A program made the translations under genes and the position numbers. Shown in pieces: positions 36,206-44,895 of a DNA stretch of 60,187 nt. Below the pieces are notes generated by a model. It was not told where the DNA came from. It searched no databases and saw only the letters and a program-made list of their open reading frames with translations. The stretch spans positions 1-60,187 of the forward strand of contig NZ_VTZU01000044.1 in the NCBI RefSeq assembly GCF_008370685.1, read 5' to 3'. Numbering within the stretch: position 1 is the first letter of the stretch; each line of letters begins with the position of its first letter. Origin of the DNA: Aquimarina sp. RZ0 (lineage in GTDB: Bacteria; Bacteroidota; Bacteroidia; Flavobacteriales; Flavobacteriaceae).

Positions 36206-37543
36206 GTGAAACTAAGAAAAAGGATATCAGAATTAACAGAAATGTTCTATAAAGGTGAGCAAGACAATCGTGTTTTGACCATCTTTTGGAACAGTCTTTA
36301 TATTGCTTTTCTTTTATTGCCGTTAGGAATTAATCTTCCTACGCCATTTTTCATAATATCTATTGCCTTAGGAGTCATAAATATCTTTAAGTCAGAAAAA
36401 AAGTTTATTTCTGATAATAAGATATTATTACTTTTTCCATTGTATTTTTTTATAATATCTGGTAGTTTAGTGTATTCAGAAAATATTTCTGATGGGATAG
36501 ATTTAACGCAACGATCTCTATCATTATTATTATTCCCGATAATTTTTTTATTTGTGAAAGAAGATGCTTCTACCGTAAAAAAGCTTTTTGATTTTTTACT
36601 TTTTGGATTGATCATTTCTTTTTTTATTAATTTCTCTTTAGCGATCAGTAATCTGGCAGAAATTATTGAAGGAGATCTGATGTATCGGTTGTCATTAAGG
36701 GGGTTTTATTCATTTTTAGGCGTTATAGCAGATGGTTGGAATTACCTTGTAGAGGCAGAGTTTTCTCAATTGGTAAACCCTAGTTATCTTTCTTTATATA
36801 TCTTATTGGTATTGAGTTATTACCTTAAAAACAAATTAACCTCAGGATTGCGATTTTTTATTGTAATCATTTTATTTTTATACCTTTTTTTGTTAGCATC
36901 AGGAGCAGCATATTTGATTTTAATCTTGATGTCAGTGTTGTTGATTTTTAATATTTCTGATAGAAGTAAAAGATATACGATGTTGATTTTATTTTGCTTA
37001 GGACTCACAGTATTTTTAAAAAATCCTCGTGTATTTGATTTTTATACAGAAGCAACTGTCTATGAACAAACAATGGAGTATGACAATTCAACCTTAGAAA
37101 AATTTAGACTGTTAAGTTGGGATGCCAGTATTGAATTGATAAAAAGTGCACCCTTACTAGGTTACGGAATTGGTGATGCCAATGATATTTTGATTGAAAA
37201 ATATAAAGAATTGGGATATGACTATAATTATGAAAATAAATACAATTCACATAATCAGTTTCTTCAAACACTGCTCCAGACAGGGAGTGTAGGTTTTGGA
37301 GTTTTGATTACTATTTTTATACTATTGGCAATTCGTATGAAAAGAAGTCGAAATGAATTTTCTGTCTTTTTAATATTATTTATATCTCTTATGTTCGAAT
37401 CTATGTTGGTTCGATTCAACGGAATTGTATTCTTATCAATTGTAATACCACTATTACTAAAAAAGAGAAGCATTTTGAGCAGTAGAATTATACGTAATGC
37501 TCCTGCTATAAAGAATAGTACTTCAATCGAATTAAATCCGTAA
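36206..37543 (+). CDS. O-antigen ligase-like membrane protein, copy 3
   Basis: This protein of 445 residues has about 10-12 hydrophobic segments and, near the C-terminus, YNSHNQFLQTLLQTGSVGFG, the HN-x-[FY]L motif of the WaaL/Wzy_C superfamily. GYGIGDANDILIEKY precedes it, as in many ligases. I favour a ligase, but a polymerase is possible. The start is a GTG at 36206 (MKLRKRISELTEMFYKG); an ATG at 36242 is an alternative. It is the last gene of the polysaccharide locus, 159 bp behind the sugar transferases. Confidence 0.78.
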   Translation: MKLRKRISELTEMFYKGEQDNRVLTIFWNSLYIAFLLLPLGINLPTPFFIISIALGVINIFKSEKKFISDNKILLLFPLYFFIISGSLVYSENISDGIDLTQRSLSLLLFPIIFLFVKEDASTVKKLFDFLLFGLIISFFINFSLAISNLAEIIEGDLMYRLSLRGFYSFLGVIADGWNYLVEAEFSQLVNPSYLSLYILLVLSYYLKNKLTSGLRFFIVIILFLYLFLLASGAAYLILILMSVLLIFNISDRSKRYTMLILFCLGLTVFLKNPRVFDFYTEATVYEQTMEYDNSTLEKFRLLSWDASIELIKSAPLLGYGIGDANDILIEKYKELGYDYNYENKYNSHNQFLQTLLQTGSVGFGVLITIFILLAIRMKRSRNEFSVFLILFISLMFESMLVRFNGIVFLSIVIPLLLKKRSILSSRIIRNAPAIKNSTSIELNP

Positions 37544-37571
37544 ATAATTAGCAGGAAAACAGGCAAAGGAT

Positions 37572-37579
37572 TATTTTTG
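37572..37579 (+). promoter_or_regulatory. Possible -7 box of purD
   Basis: TATTTTTG fits TAnnTTTG, 34 bp before the purD start codon. A TTG at the proper distance is not obvious, so confidence is low. Confidence 0.35.
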
Positions 37580-37613
37580 ACAGCTTAGAATTTAGTTATA
37601 AAAGAACCTTGGA

Positions 37614-38885
37614 ATGAATATTTTAATACTTGGATCAGGAGGAAGAGAACATACGTTTACCTATAAAATTGCTCAGAGTAGTTTATGCAAAAAATTGTTT
37701 GTAGCGCCAGGAAATGCAGGAACTTCAGAAATGGCTACTAATGTAGCTATATCAGTAACTGATTTTACTGCGATCAAAGATTTTGTATTAAAAGAAAGCA
37801 TCGATATGGTGGTGGTTGGCCCAGAAGATCCATTAGTACAGGGAATAAGTGATTTCTTTGCTAAAGATGCTGATTTAAAAAATATTGCAGTGATAGGGCC
37901 TTCCAAAGAAGGAGCCAGATTAGAAGGAAGTAAAGAATATGCCAAAGAATTTTTGTTCAGGCATCGTATTCCAACAGCAAAGTATCAAAGTTTTACTGCC
38001 GATAATGTTGCAGAAGGAAAGCAATTTCTGGAGACATTAAGCGCACCTTATGTACTAAAAGCAGATGGCCTGGCAGCAGGCAAAGGAGTACTGATTCTAG
38101 AAGATATTGAGGAAGCCAAAAGAGAGCTCCAAAATATGCTGACTCATAAAAAATTTGGTACCGCCAGTGAGAAAGTAGTAATAGAAGAGTTTCTTGATGG
38201 TATCGAATTAAGCGTATTTGTATTGACAGATGGTAAAAACTATGTAACCTTACCAACAGCCAAAGATTACAAACGCATCGGAGAAGGAGATACAGGATTA
38301 AACACTGGAGGGATGGGTGCAATTTCACCAGTACCATTTGCCGATGAATCTTTTATGAATACAATAGAAGAACAAATCATAAAACCGACGGTAGAAGGTC
38401 TTGCAGAAGAAAAAATTGACTATAAAGGGTTTATTTTTATAGGTTTAATTAAAGTAGGGAATGAACCTAAAGTAATCGAATATAATGTAAGAATGGGCGA
38501 TCCCGAAACAGAAGTAGTATTACCAAGAGTAAAAACAGATTTGGTGTCATTATTTACCCACGTTTCGAATCAGACTTTGGATAAGATTGATGTGGAGATC
38601 GATACAAGAAGTGCAGCAACAGTTATGGCAGTTTCTGGAGGATATCCGGAAGCATACAAAAAAGAAAAAGAAATTACTGGAATTGAATTAGTGTCAGATT
38701 CTTTGGTTTTTCACGCGGGAACAAAGCTTGATGGAGAAAATATTGTAACCAATGGTGGTAGAGTTATTGCGATAACTTCGTTTGGTAATAATTTTAAAGA
38801 AGCTTTAGAAAAATCATACAAAAATATAGAGAAGTTACATTTTGATAATATGTATTACAGAAAGGATTTAGGATTTGATTTATAA
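37614..38885 (+). CDS. purD: Phosphoribosylamine-glycine ligase
   Basis: GARS ligates glycine to phosphoribosylamine with ATP in de novo purine synthesis. The 423-residue protein starts MNILILGSGGREHTFTYKIA. It carries VVGPEDPLVQGI, PYVLKADGLAAGKGVLI and EEFLDGIELSVFVLTDG in the ATP-grasp domain, and GFIFIGLIKVGNEPKVIEYNVRMGDPETE near the metal/ATP site. Length is normal. It marks the return to housekeeping genes after the polysaccharide locus and is closed by a very strong terminator. Confidence 0.97.
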   Translation: MNILILGSGGREHTFTYKIAQSSLCKKLFVAPGNAGTSEMATNVAISVTDFTAIKDFVLKESIDMVVVGPEDPLVQGISDFFAKDADLKNIAVIGPSKEGARLEGSKEYAKEFLFRHRIPTAKYQSFTADNVAEGKQFLETLSAPYVLKADGLAAGKGVLILEDIEEAKRELQNMLTHKKFGTASEKVVIEEFLDGIELSVFVLTDGKNYVTLPTAKDYKRIGEGDTGLNTGGMGAISPVPFADESFMNTIEEQIIKPTVEGLAEEKIDYKGFIFIGLIKVGNEPKVIEYNVRMGDPETEVVLPRVKTDLVSLFTHVSNQTLDKIDVEIDTRSAATVMAVSGGYPEAYKKEKEITGIELVSDSLVFHAGTKLDGENIVTNGGRVIAITSFGNNFKEALEKSYKNIEKLHFDNMYYRKDLGFDL

Positions 38886-38899
38886 TCAAATTTTACAAA

Positions 38900-38950
38900 C
38901 CATATAAAAAAGACTCAAGAATTCTGAATTCTTGAGTCTTTTTTATATGG
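38900..38950. terminator. Terminator of purD with a 23-bp perfect stem
   Basis: The arms 38900-38922 and 38928-38950 are perfectly complementary (starting CCATATAAAAAAGACTC and ending GAGTCTTTTTTATATGG), with the five-base loop TCTGA. The stem includes A6/T6, so it could work in both directions. Confidence 0.92.
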
Positions 38951-38972
38951 TTGAGATTTATTCTTTTAAATA

Positions 38973-39133
38973 ATACCATTTTTGCTTTAAAATTACCCAA
39001 ATAAAATACAGTTGTTTTTTCTTTAGGCAAAAAAGAAAAGTTCAGCATAGCCTAAGCTACGTTTAATTTTTATTTTGAAGCATAAGGGGAAGAGAACAAA
39101 TTTTAGTAAGTAATTTTAAGGTAGAAATGGTAT
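38973..39133. repeat. 161-bp MITE-like element with imperfect 24-bp inverted ends
   Basis: The left end ATACCATTTTTGCTTTAAAA (38973 onward, then TTAC) is the near-inverse of the right end GTAATTTTAAGGTAGAAATG (39110 onward, then GTAT). The two 24-mers differ at about four places. The inside (38997-39109) has no ORF. The ends match the arms of 29681-29744 and the single ends at 8233 and 8471. It sits between the purD terminator and the small membrane gene at 39157. Confidence 0.6.
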
Positions 39134-39156
39134 AAAAGCTTAAGTCCAGTTCTTTT

Positions 39157-39393
39157 CTATTCAGGTTTTAAAAAAGAATGTGCCTTAGGATCCCTATTTT
39201 CTTCATTGTTATCATTAAATTTCTTAAGCTCTTTCATCCAGTATAAAAAAGCTACAAAACCAATAGTCATAAATAACCAGTTTACTATATTAGCAGCAGT
39301 CCAGCTTTCTAACTCTAATGCTCTAAGGGCGTCCATTGGAGCAAAAAGTACGTCTACAAAAAGAGATGCTATGGCTTCAAAAAAATCTTTCAT
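39157..39393 (-). CDS. Small membrane protein (DUF6341-like)
   Basis: This 78-residue protein has two hydrophobic stretches (about residues 5-20 and 33-52) around the motif FAPMDALRALELESWTAANIVNWLF, and a charged tail rich in Asn/Glu. From memory it matches the short Flavobacteria family DUF6341, usually beside DUF6427, as here (divergent). The function is unknown. The ATG at 39393 is preceded by a plausible promoter at 39497-39526, implying a leader of about 95 nt. Confidence 0.65.
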   Translation of the reverse strand: MKDFFEAIASLFVDVLFAPMDALRALELESWTAANIVNWLFMTIGFVAFLYWMKELKKFNDNNEENRDPKAHSFLKPE

Positions 39394-39496
39394 AATAGGA
39401 TCTTTATTTTAGTTATAAAAAGTACGATCAGATAAACCAAAAACTTTTTATAAATTAATTATCTTTTAAATAAAAACAATGATATATTGTTTGATG

Positions 39497-39526
39497 CAAA
39501 AATATAAAAAATAGTAGTGTTATCAA
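39497..39526 (-). promoter_or_regulatory. Promoter of the DUF6341-like gene (minus strand)
   Basis: On the minus strand, TTG (39526-39524), a 19-bp spacer and TATTTTTG (39504-39497) match the Bacteroidota pattern. The -33 element lies within the first codons of the divergent DUF6427-like gene. Confidence 0.5.
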
Positions 39527-40437
39527 GTTTTTTTAGTAAATCAAAACCAATTAATTTTATAATCATAGCATTATACATGCTTGTATTTTATATAGCCGCG
39601 AATCTCAAAAAAGGGTTTGTAATAGAATATGCTTCTGTTTTACTATTAATAGCAGGGTTTGTAATCTATGTTTTATATATGCCAGTATTAAATTTGATCA
39701 CTCAGAAGAATGATCTTACCCTAAAAAGTACGAATACAATTTTATTATTTGCATTTCTAACCGCTATTTTACCAAACTCTCTTACCGATATAGGTATACT
39801 GGTGGCAAATTTATTTTTGATTTTAGGAATCAGAAGTGTACTAACATTAGGAAGTGGGAAACATATAAAAGCCACAATTCTTGATGCTTCATTATGTATT
39901 GGTATCGCATCATTGGCATATTTCTGGAGCATCGCTTTTATAAGTATACTATTTCTGGGAATATTATATTTTGAACCCAAAAATTATAGAAACTGGGTGA
40001 TTCCAATAATAGGTTTGATGATTGTATATATACTTACTAATTGTTTTACTTTAGTATTCTATGATTCGTTTTTTGAAATAAACAACTATATGAATGCAGT
40101 TTCTTTTTCTTTTGAAAATTATCTGACTAAAGATTCAATTTTCTCTTCTGGAGTATTAATAATTTGCGTGGTATTCTTTTTTTCAATGTATATAACCAAA
40201 TTTAAGAGGAAACCGGCAAAAACAAAACCTGTAGTAAACCTTATACTCATGCAATTATTGGTGGGATTAATTATTGTTATTATTGCGCCAGAAAAAAATA
40301 CTTCAGAGATGATTTTTATAGCCGGACCTTTGGCGATTATAGGAACTACTTATTTAGAACTTGATTATAATGAATTGGTCAAAGAAATTAATATTTGGGT
40401 ATTTTTATTAATTCCTTTTATTGCTTTATTATTTTGA
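39517..40437 (+). CDS. Integral membrane protein (DUF6427-like)
   Basis: This 306-residue protein is almost entirely hydrophobic, with about nine helices. It begins MLSSFFSKSKPINFIIIALYM, as I recall for DUF6427 of Flavobacteria, and contains LKSTNTILLFAFLTAILPNSL and YFEPKNYRNWVIPIIGL. The function is unknown. It starts with GTG at 39517. Its stop TGA overlaps the TTG start of the next gene (TTGA), so the two may be translationally coupled. Confidence 0.65.
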   Translation: MLSSFFSKSKPINFIIIALYMLVFYIAANLKKGFVIEYASVLLLIAGFVIYVLYMPVLNLITQKNDLTLKSTNTILLFAFLTAILPNSLTDIGILVANLFLILGIRSVLTLGSGKHIKATILDASLCIGIASLAYFWSIAFISILFLGILYFEPKNYRNWVIPIIGLMIVYILTNCFTLVFYDSFFEINNYMNAVSFSFENYLTKDSIFSSGVLIICVVFFFSMYITKFKRKPAKTKPVVNLILMQLLVGLIIVIIAPEKNTSEMIFIAGPLAIIGTTYLELDYNELVKEINIWVFLLIPFIALLF

Positions 40438-41078
40438 TTAAAGCACACCTAGATACTATAGAGTCAGAGCTTCAGCACCGATTATCTTATGAGTATATAT
40501 GGTTTCGTAAACAAAATGATGTATGGGATGGCTATAGCAATTTTATATATACCACAGTAACATGGAAAGATCTGATCCCAAAAATTGCAACAGCAGTTTC
40601 AAAATTTAAAGTACACAAAAAAGAGTTTTTTTACTATACAATTAATAGGTGGTATAACTATTGGAGTGCATTGGCTGTAGAACTAATATTTACAGATCTC
40701 GATGGTATTGTTGCGGCTAAAAATAAAAAGGATAAACTGATGGATTTTTCCTTTTTCGGAGATACATTTGATCATAAAACCAGTATTTTTCCAAAAGGAT
40801 TTAAGAAACCATTGGCATATGCACTACAGCATCCCAAAGAACTTATAGCATGGTTGTATATAAATCAAAGCCAACAACAAAGAAGACATTTGGAGAATAG
40901 AATGTTTTTGATAGTATATGCCAAAGACGGAAATCATTGGAAATTAAAAGCAGAAATCACTTGGCTTAAAGATATTATTTCAACTTATGTTGCTACATTT
41001 GACGACTCAAAACTATTCCGATTACAATTACAGCCTTATAACGTTACAAAAGCAGGATTGATTTGGGCAATACGGTAA
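40434..41078 (+). CDS. Candidate PD-(D/E)XK nuclease beside an adenine methylase
   Basis: I do not recognise a named family. From the TTG at 40434 the protein has 214 residues; a longer frame from 40395 would overlap the upstream gene by 43 bp and add a hydrophobic stretch. The middle reads SALAVELIFTDLD (Glu83), then KLMDFSFFGD (Asp104) and FDHKTSIFPKGF (Asp113-x-Lys115). That layout fits the PD-(D/E)XK restriction-nuclease core, and a basic NQSQQQRRHLENRMFLIVY follows. The next gene, 26 bp downstream, is a D12-class DNA adenine methylase. Together they look like a small type II restriction-modification pair; this is inference. Confidence 0.5.
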   Translation: MIKAHLDTIESELQHRLSYEYIWFRKQNDVWDGYSNFIYTTVTWKDLIPKIATAVSKFKVHKKEFFYYTINRWYNYWSALAVELIFTDLDGIVAAKNKKDKLMDFSFFGDTFDHKTSIFPKGFKKPLAYALQHPKELIAWLYINQSQQQRRHLENRMFLIVYAKDGNHWKLKAEITWLKDIISTYVATFDDSKLFRLQLQPYNVTKAGLIWAIR

Positions 41079-41104
41079 ATGAATATCTTTTTTAGAATAG
41101 ATAA

Positions 41105-42103
41105 ATGAATTATATAGGATCAAAATATAAACTTTCGGATTTCATAATTGGATCTGTCAAAAATGTAGTTGGCAATGATCTGGAACAAAAGGTTTTTTGT
41201 GATCTTTTTGCCGGTACAGGAATTGTAGGTAGAAGTTTTAAAACCTTAGTACATAAAGTAATAGCAAATGATTTAGAATATTATAGCTATGTGCTAAACC
41301 GGAATTATATAGGAAATCACACGTATATTGATGCATTTTCATACCTTTTTGAGCTTAATCAACTGATAGGTGAAAAAGGGTTTATTTATCAGAATTATTG
41401 TAAAGGTGGTGGATCAGAACGACAATATTTTAGTGATCAGAATGGGCTCAGAATTGATGCAGCAAGAATACAAATAGAAGCCTGGAAAACTGCTGCTCAG
41501 ATTGATGATAACACCTATTTTTTTTTATTAGCATCGTTATTAGAAGCGGCAGATAAAGTAGCAAATACAGCCTCAGTCTACGGAGCATATCTAAAAAAAC
41601 TAAAGAAAACAGCAGAAAAACCATTGACAATAATCCCCGCAGAATTTAAGCATACCAAAAATTCTCATCAAGTATATAATAAAGATAGTAATACATTAAT
41701 CAAAGAAATAGAAGGAGATATATTATACCTTGACCCACCATACAATGCGAGGCAATATGGTGCAAATTATCATATGCTAAATACTATAGCAAAATATGAT
41801 ACTTTTGTTCCTAAAGGCAAAACGGGATTAAGACATTATAATAAATCGGATTATTGTAAAAAAGGTGAAGTGATTACCGTTTTTGAAGAATTGATTAAAA
41901 ATGCTAAGTTTACCTATCTCTTTTTGAGTTATAATAATGAAGGATTGATGCCCGAACAAGAAATAAGAGAGATTATGCAACGTTATGGAAGATATGATCT
42001 GGTAACCACAGCATACCAGAGGTTTAAGGCAGATAAGACTGAAAATCGAAATCATAAAGCTACTGCCACCATTGAATATTTACACATCTTAGAAAAAAAA
42101 TGA
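41105..42103 (+). CDS. D12-class DNA adenine N6-methyltransferase
   Basis: This 332-residue methylase begins MNYIGSKYKLSDFI. The AdoMet site is DLFAGTGIVGRSFK (FAGTG, residues 35-39) and the catalytic motif is DPPY (residues 210-213, LYLDPPYNARQYGANYH). The motif order fits the alpha (D12/Dam-like) group that methylates adenine N6. The recognition sequence cannot be read. An upstream partner may be the cognate nuclease; otherwise it is an orphan methylase. Its stop overlaps the ATG of the DUF4254 gene (ATGA). Confidence 0.9.
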   Translation: MNYIGSKYKLSDFIIGSVKNVVGNDLEQKVFCDLFAGTGIVGRSFKTLVHKVIANDLEYYSYVLNRNYIGNHTYIDAFSYLFELNQLIGEKGFIYQNYCKGGGSERQYFSDQNGLRIDAARIQIEAWKTAAQIDDNTYFFLLASLLEAADKVANTASVYGAYLKKLKKTAEKPLTIIPAEFKHTKNSHQVYNKDSNTLIKEIEGDILYLDPPYNARQYGANYHMLNTIAKYDTFVPKGKTGLRHYNKSDYCKKGEVITVFEELIKNAKFTYLFLSYNNEGLMPEQEIREIMQRYGRYDLVTTAYQRFKADKTENRNHKATATIEYLHILEKK

Positions 42104-42714
42104 TAATGTTTACAGAGAAAGCAAATACGATCTTCAAAGAAGTTATAGAAATGTATCATGTAATTGATCGAGTAGATCAGGATTTTTTTAATCCATATGA
42201 TAGTAAATCACAAGTGATAGAACATTTATTGTATCGTAAATGTTGGATTGATACGGTGCAATGGCACTACGAAGATATAATCCGTGACCCTGAGATTGAT
42301 CCAGTTGCAGCTTTAACCCTAAAAAGGAAGATTGATGCCTCTAATCAGGATCGTACAGATATGGTTGAGTATATTGATAGTTATTTTTTAGAGAAATATA
42401 AAGATATCATACCCACACCTGAGGCTACCATCAATACAGAAAGTCCGGCGTGGGGAATAGATAGGTTATCGATTCTTGCATTAAAAGTATACCATATGCA
42501 CGAAGAAACCATTAGAGAAGGAGCGTCAGACTCACATAAATCAATCTGTCAGAAAAAATATGATGTATTATTAGAGCAACGTACAGATCTTTCTACTGCG
42601 ATCGATACTTTACTGGAAGATATAGAAAGTGGAGATAAATACATGAAAGTTTATAAGCAGATGAAAATGTATAATGATGACGAGTTGAATCCTGTATTAA
42701 GAGGAGAAAAGTAA
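42100..42714 (+). CDS. DUF4254 family protein
   Basis: This 204-residue, mostly helical soluble protein matches DUF4254: QVIEHLLYRKCWIDTVQWHYEDIIRDP near residue 40, then LKRKIDASNQDRTDMVEYIDSYF and IDRLSILALKVYHM. Such genes commonly lie just before a GT9 heptosyltransferase in Flavobacteria, as here. The role is unknown. The ATG at 42100 overlaps the methylase stop; an ATG at 42106 is an alternative. Confidence 0.82.
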   Translation: MIMFTEKANTIFKEVIEMYHVIDRVDQDFFNPYDSKSQVIEHLLYRKCWIDTVQWHYEDIIRDPEIDPVAALTLKRKIDASNQDRTDMVEYIDSYFLEKYKDIIPTPEATINTESPAWGIDRLSILALKVYHMHEETIREGASDSHKSICQKKYDVLLEQRTDLSTAIDTLLEDIESGDKYMKVYKQMKMYNDDELNPVLRGEK

Positions 42715-42727
42715 TAGCTGACTTTTT

Positions 42728-43804
42728 TTGAATAAAAAGAATTCCATAGCAAAAAAAGACAAAACCTTTTCGGATGGTTTTGATGCGCACATTCTGGTGA
42801 TTAGATTATCTGCGATGGGAGATGTAGCAATGACAATCCCGGTACTAAGAACGTTTAGAACTACTTATCCTAATGTGAAAATTACAGTAGTAACCAGAAA
42901 ATTTTTTACGCCTATATTTAATGGAATAGAAAATTTAGAAGTATTTCACGCAGACGTTGAAGGTAAACACAAAGGTGTATTAGGGTTATCCAGATTATCC
43001 AGAGAACTTAGAGGGGTAGGAATTACGGCAGTTGCAGATTTACATAATGTTTTGCGATCTAATATCTTAAAAAGGTTTTTCGAGTTCAGAGGGATTAAAG
43101 TAGTACAAGTAGATAAAGGCAGGGCAGAGAAAAAGGCATTAACCAGATCGAAAAATAAAGTTTTTAAGCAATTAAAAACTACACACCAGCGATATGCAGA
43201 TGTTTTTTCAGGACTCGAGTTTCCTATTGATTTAAAAAATCACTCATTTCCACCTAAAACTTCTTTAACGCCAAAAATTTTGAATCTGGTGCAGAATTCT
43301 ACTAAAAAGTGGTTAGGAATCGCTCCTTTTGCGCAATATGAGAGTAAAACCTATCCTTTGTCACTAATGATTGCTGTAATTGAAGCATTGGATCAAGATG
43401 ATACATTCAAAATTTTTCTTTTTGGAGGCGGAAAAAAAGAAGCAGATATTCTTAATAATATAGATAGCAAATATAAAAATGCGATCAATGTCGTAGGGAA
43501 ATTAAATTTTCAAGAAGAATTACAACTCATTGGCAATTTGGATGGGATGCTATCAATGGATAGCGGTAATGCTCATCTTGCGGCTATGTATGGAGTACCC
43601 ACTATTACGTTATGGGGAGTAACACATCCCTTTGCAGGTTTTATGCCTTTTGGGCAACCTATAGAATATGCTATTTTACCTAACTTGGCAAAGTATGATC
43701 AAATCCCTACATCCATTTATGGCAATAAAATTCCCGAAGGGTATGAAAAAGTTATGCATACTATAAGACCAGAAACGATACTCAAAGTAGTAAACACACT
43801 ATAA
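42728..43804 (+). CDS. Glycosyltransferase family 9 (heptosyltransferase-like)
   Basis: This 358-residue GT-B protein shows HILVIRLSAMGDVAMTIPVL near the N-terminus, the classic ADP-heptose-LPS heptosyltransferase motif. WLGIAPFAQYESKTYPLSLM and LDGMLSMDSGNAHLAAMYGVPTITLWG follow in the nucleotide-sugar half. It probably adds a sugar to the LPS core. The only start before the conserved motif is a TTG at 42728. It converges with the reductase gene at 43843. Confidence 0.88.
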   Translation: MNKKNSIAKKDKTFSDGFDAHILVIRLSAMGDVAMTIPVLRTFRTTYPNVKITVVTRKFFTPIFNGIENLEVFHADVEGKHKGVLGLSRLSRELRGVGITAVADLHNVLRSNILKRFFEFRGIKVVQVDKGRAEKKALTRSKNKVFKQLKTTHQRYADVFSGLEFPIDLKNHSFPPKTSLTPKILNLVQNSTKKWLGIAPFAQYESKTYPLSLMIAVIEALDQDDTFKIFLFGGGKKEADILNNIDSKYKNAINVVGKLNFQEELQLIGNLDGMLSMDSGNAHLAAMYGVPTITLWGVTHPFAGFMPFGQPIEYAILPNLAKYDQIPTSIYGNKIPEGYEKVMHTIRPETILKVVNTL

Positions 43805-43820
43805 AGGTGTAAGTCGTCTA

Positions 43821-43848
43821 GTTATTTTTATCAGAAAAGGTATTACAC
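43821..43848 (+). repeat. Possible relic end of the TCAGAAATGGTATTACAC repeat
   Basis: TTATTTTTATCAGAAAAGGT followed by ATTACAC resembles 29723-29750 with only a few differences. It runs into the last codon and stop of the minus-strand reductase gene. It could be chance or a relic insertion. Confidence 0.3.
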
Positions 43849-44895
43849 ATCATCAAAATCTACGATTATATTGGATGAAGTAGGATGTGCCTGGCAAGCT
43901 AATACTAGACCTTCTTCTATTTCTCCATCTGTAAGAATACTGTTTTTTTCCATAAGAGCAGAGCCCTCGGTAATTCTACAGATACAAGAACTGCAAACAC
44001 CTCCCTGACAAGAATACGGGGCATCAATGTCTTTTTCTAAGGCAGCATCAAGAATCGTTTTTTTCTGATCCATGATAAAACTCGTTTCCTCTTCGTCAAC
44101 TATAATTTTGATATTGGTTGCACCAGCTAGATTTATATCAATTTTTCCTTCATCCGTGCTACTGGTAAATAACTCAAAATTAATTTTTTCTTTCGCTACG
44201 CCAGTATCAGACAATGTATCTTTGACAATATTGATCATCTCCTCAGGGCCGCAAAGATAAAAGCTGTCAAAAGAAGTGTTTTTAAACTTATTTTTGATAA
44301 TATAATTAACAGTAGATTTTTCTATTCTTCCAAAATGTGCGCCATCTTCATCACTTCTACTATAAAAAAGTTCAATAAACAAACGATCCGGATATGTAGA
44401 TTGTAATGATAAGAGTTCTTTTAGAAATATAGTCTCATTGGGATTTTTGTTTCCATAGGTTACTACAAAACTACTATGAGGTTCTTCTTCCAGTACCGAC
44501 TTAATCATACTCATCACAGGAGTAATTCCGCTTCCTGCGGCAAAAGCACCATACGTATTTTTGTGTTTAGGGTCTGATGATAATAAAAAGTTTCCTTCAG
44601 GCGTATGAACTTCAAGAGAATCACCTGTTTTTAAGGTGTTATTAGCATACGCAGAAAAAATTCCACCTTCAATTTCTTTTACAGTAACTACAAGTGATCC
44701 ACTTTTGGGAGCACTACAAATTGAGTAAGCTCGTCTTATCTCTTTTCCTTCAATTTCAGTTTTAATAGTAACATACTGTCCAGCGACAAAGGAATACGTG
44801 TTTTTTAATACTGAGGGAATTTCAAATTCTATAGAAACAGCCTTTGAGGTTTCTCTAACAATGTTTTTTATGCTAAGGGTATGAAAATCTGACAT
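43843..44895 (-). CDS. Ferredoxin-NADP reductase-like protein with 2Fe-2S domain (PaaE-like)
   Basis: This 350-residue electron-transfer protein has three parts. The FAD domain includes FVAGQYVTIK and RRAYSICSAP. The NAD(P) domain has AFAAGSGITPVMSMIKSVL and FYLCGPEEMI. A C-terminal plant-type 2Fe-2S ferredoxin domain carries Cys296, Cys301, Cys304 (SCQGGVCSSC) and Cys334. This is the order of PaaE and similar oxygenase reductases. The neighbours include no oxygenase, so its partner is probably elsewhere. It converges with the GT9 gene. Confidence 0.88.
   Translation of the reverse strand: MSDFHTLSIKNIVRETSKAVSIEFEIPSVLKNTYSFVAGQYVTIKTEIEGKEIRRAYSICSAPKSGSLVVTVKEIEGGIFSAYANNTLKTGDSLEVHTPEGNFLLSSDPKHKNTYGAFAAGSGITPVMSMIKSVLEEEPHSSFVVTYGNKNPNETIFLKELLSLQSTYPDRLFIELFYSRSDEDGAHFGRIEKSTVNYIIKNKFKNTSFDSFYLCGPEEMINIVKDTLSDTGVAKEKINFELFTSSTDEGKIDINLAGATNIKIIVDEEETSFIMDQKKTILDAALEKDIDAPYSCQGGVCSSCICRITEGSALMEKNSILTDGEIEEGLVLACQAHPTSSNIIVDFDDV

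Noticed and set aside
37993..38337. 114-residue minus-strand ORF inside purD
   Set aside because: Shadow of the purD frame with no motif.
40434..41078. NlaIII-type restriction enzyme
   Set aside because: Considered because the methylase start resembles that group, but the HNH-like signature of NlaIII/IceA proteins is not visible here.
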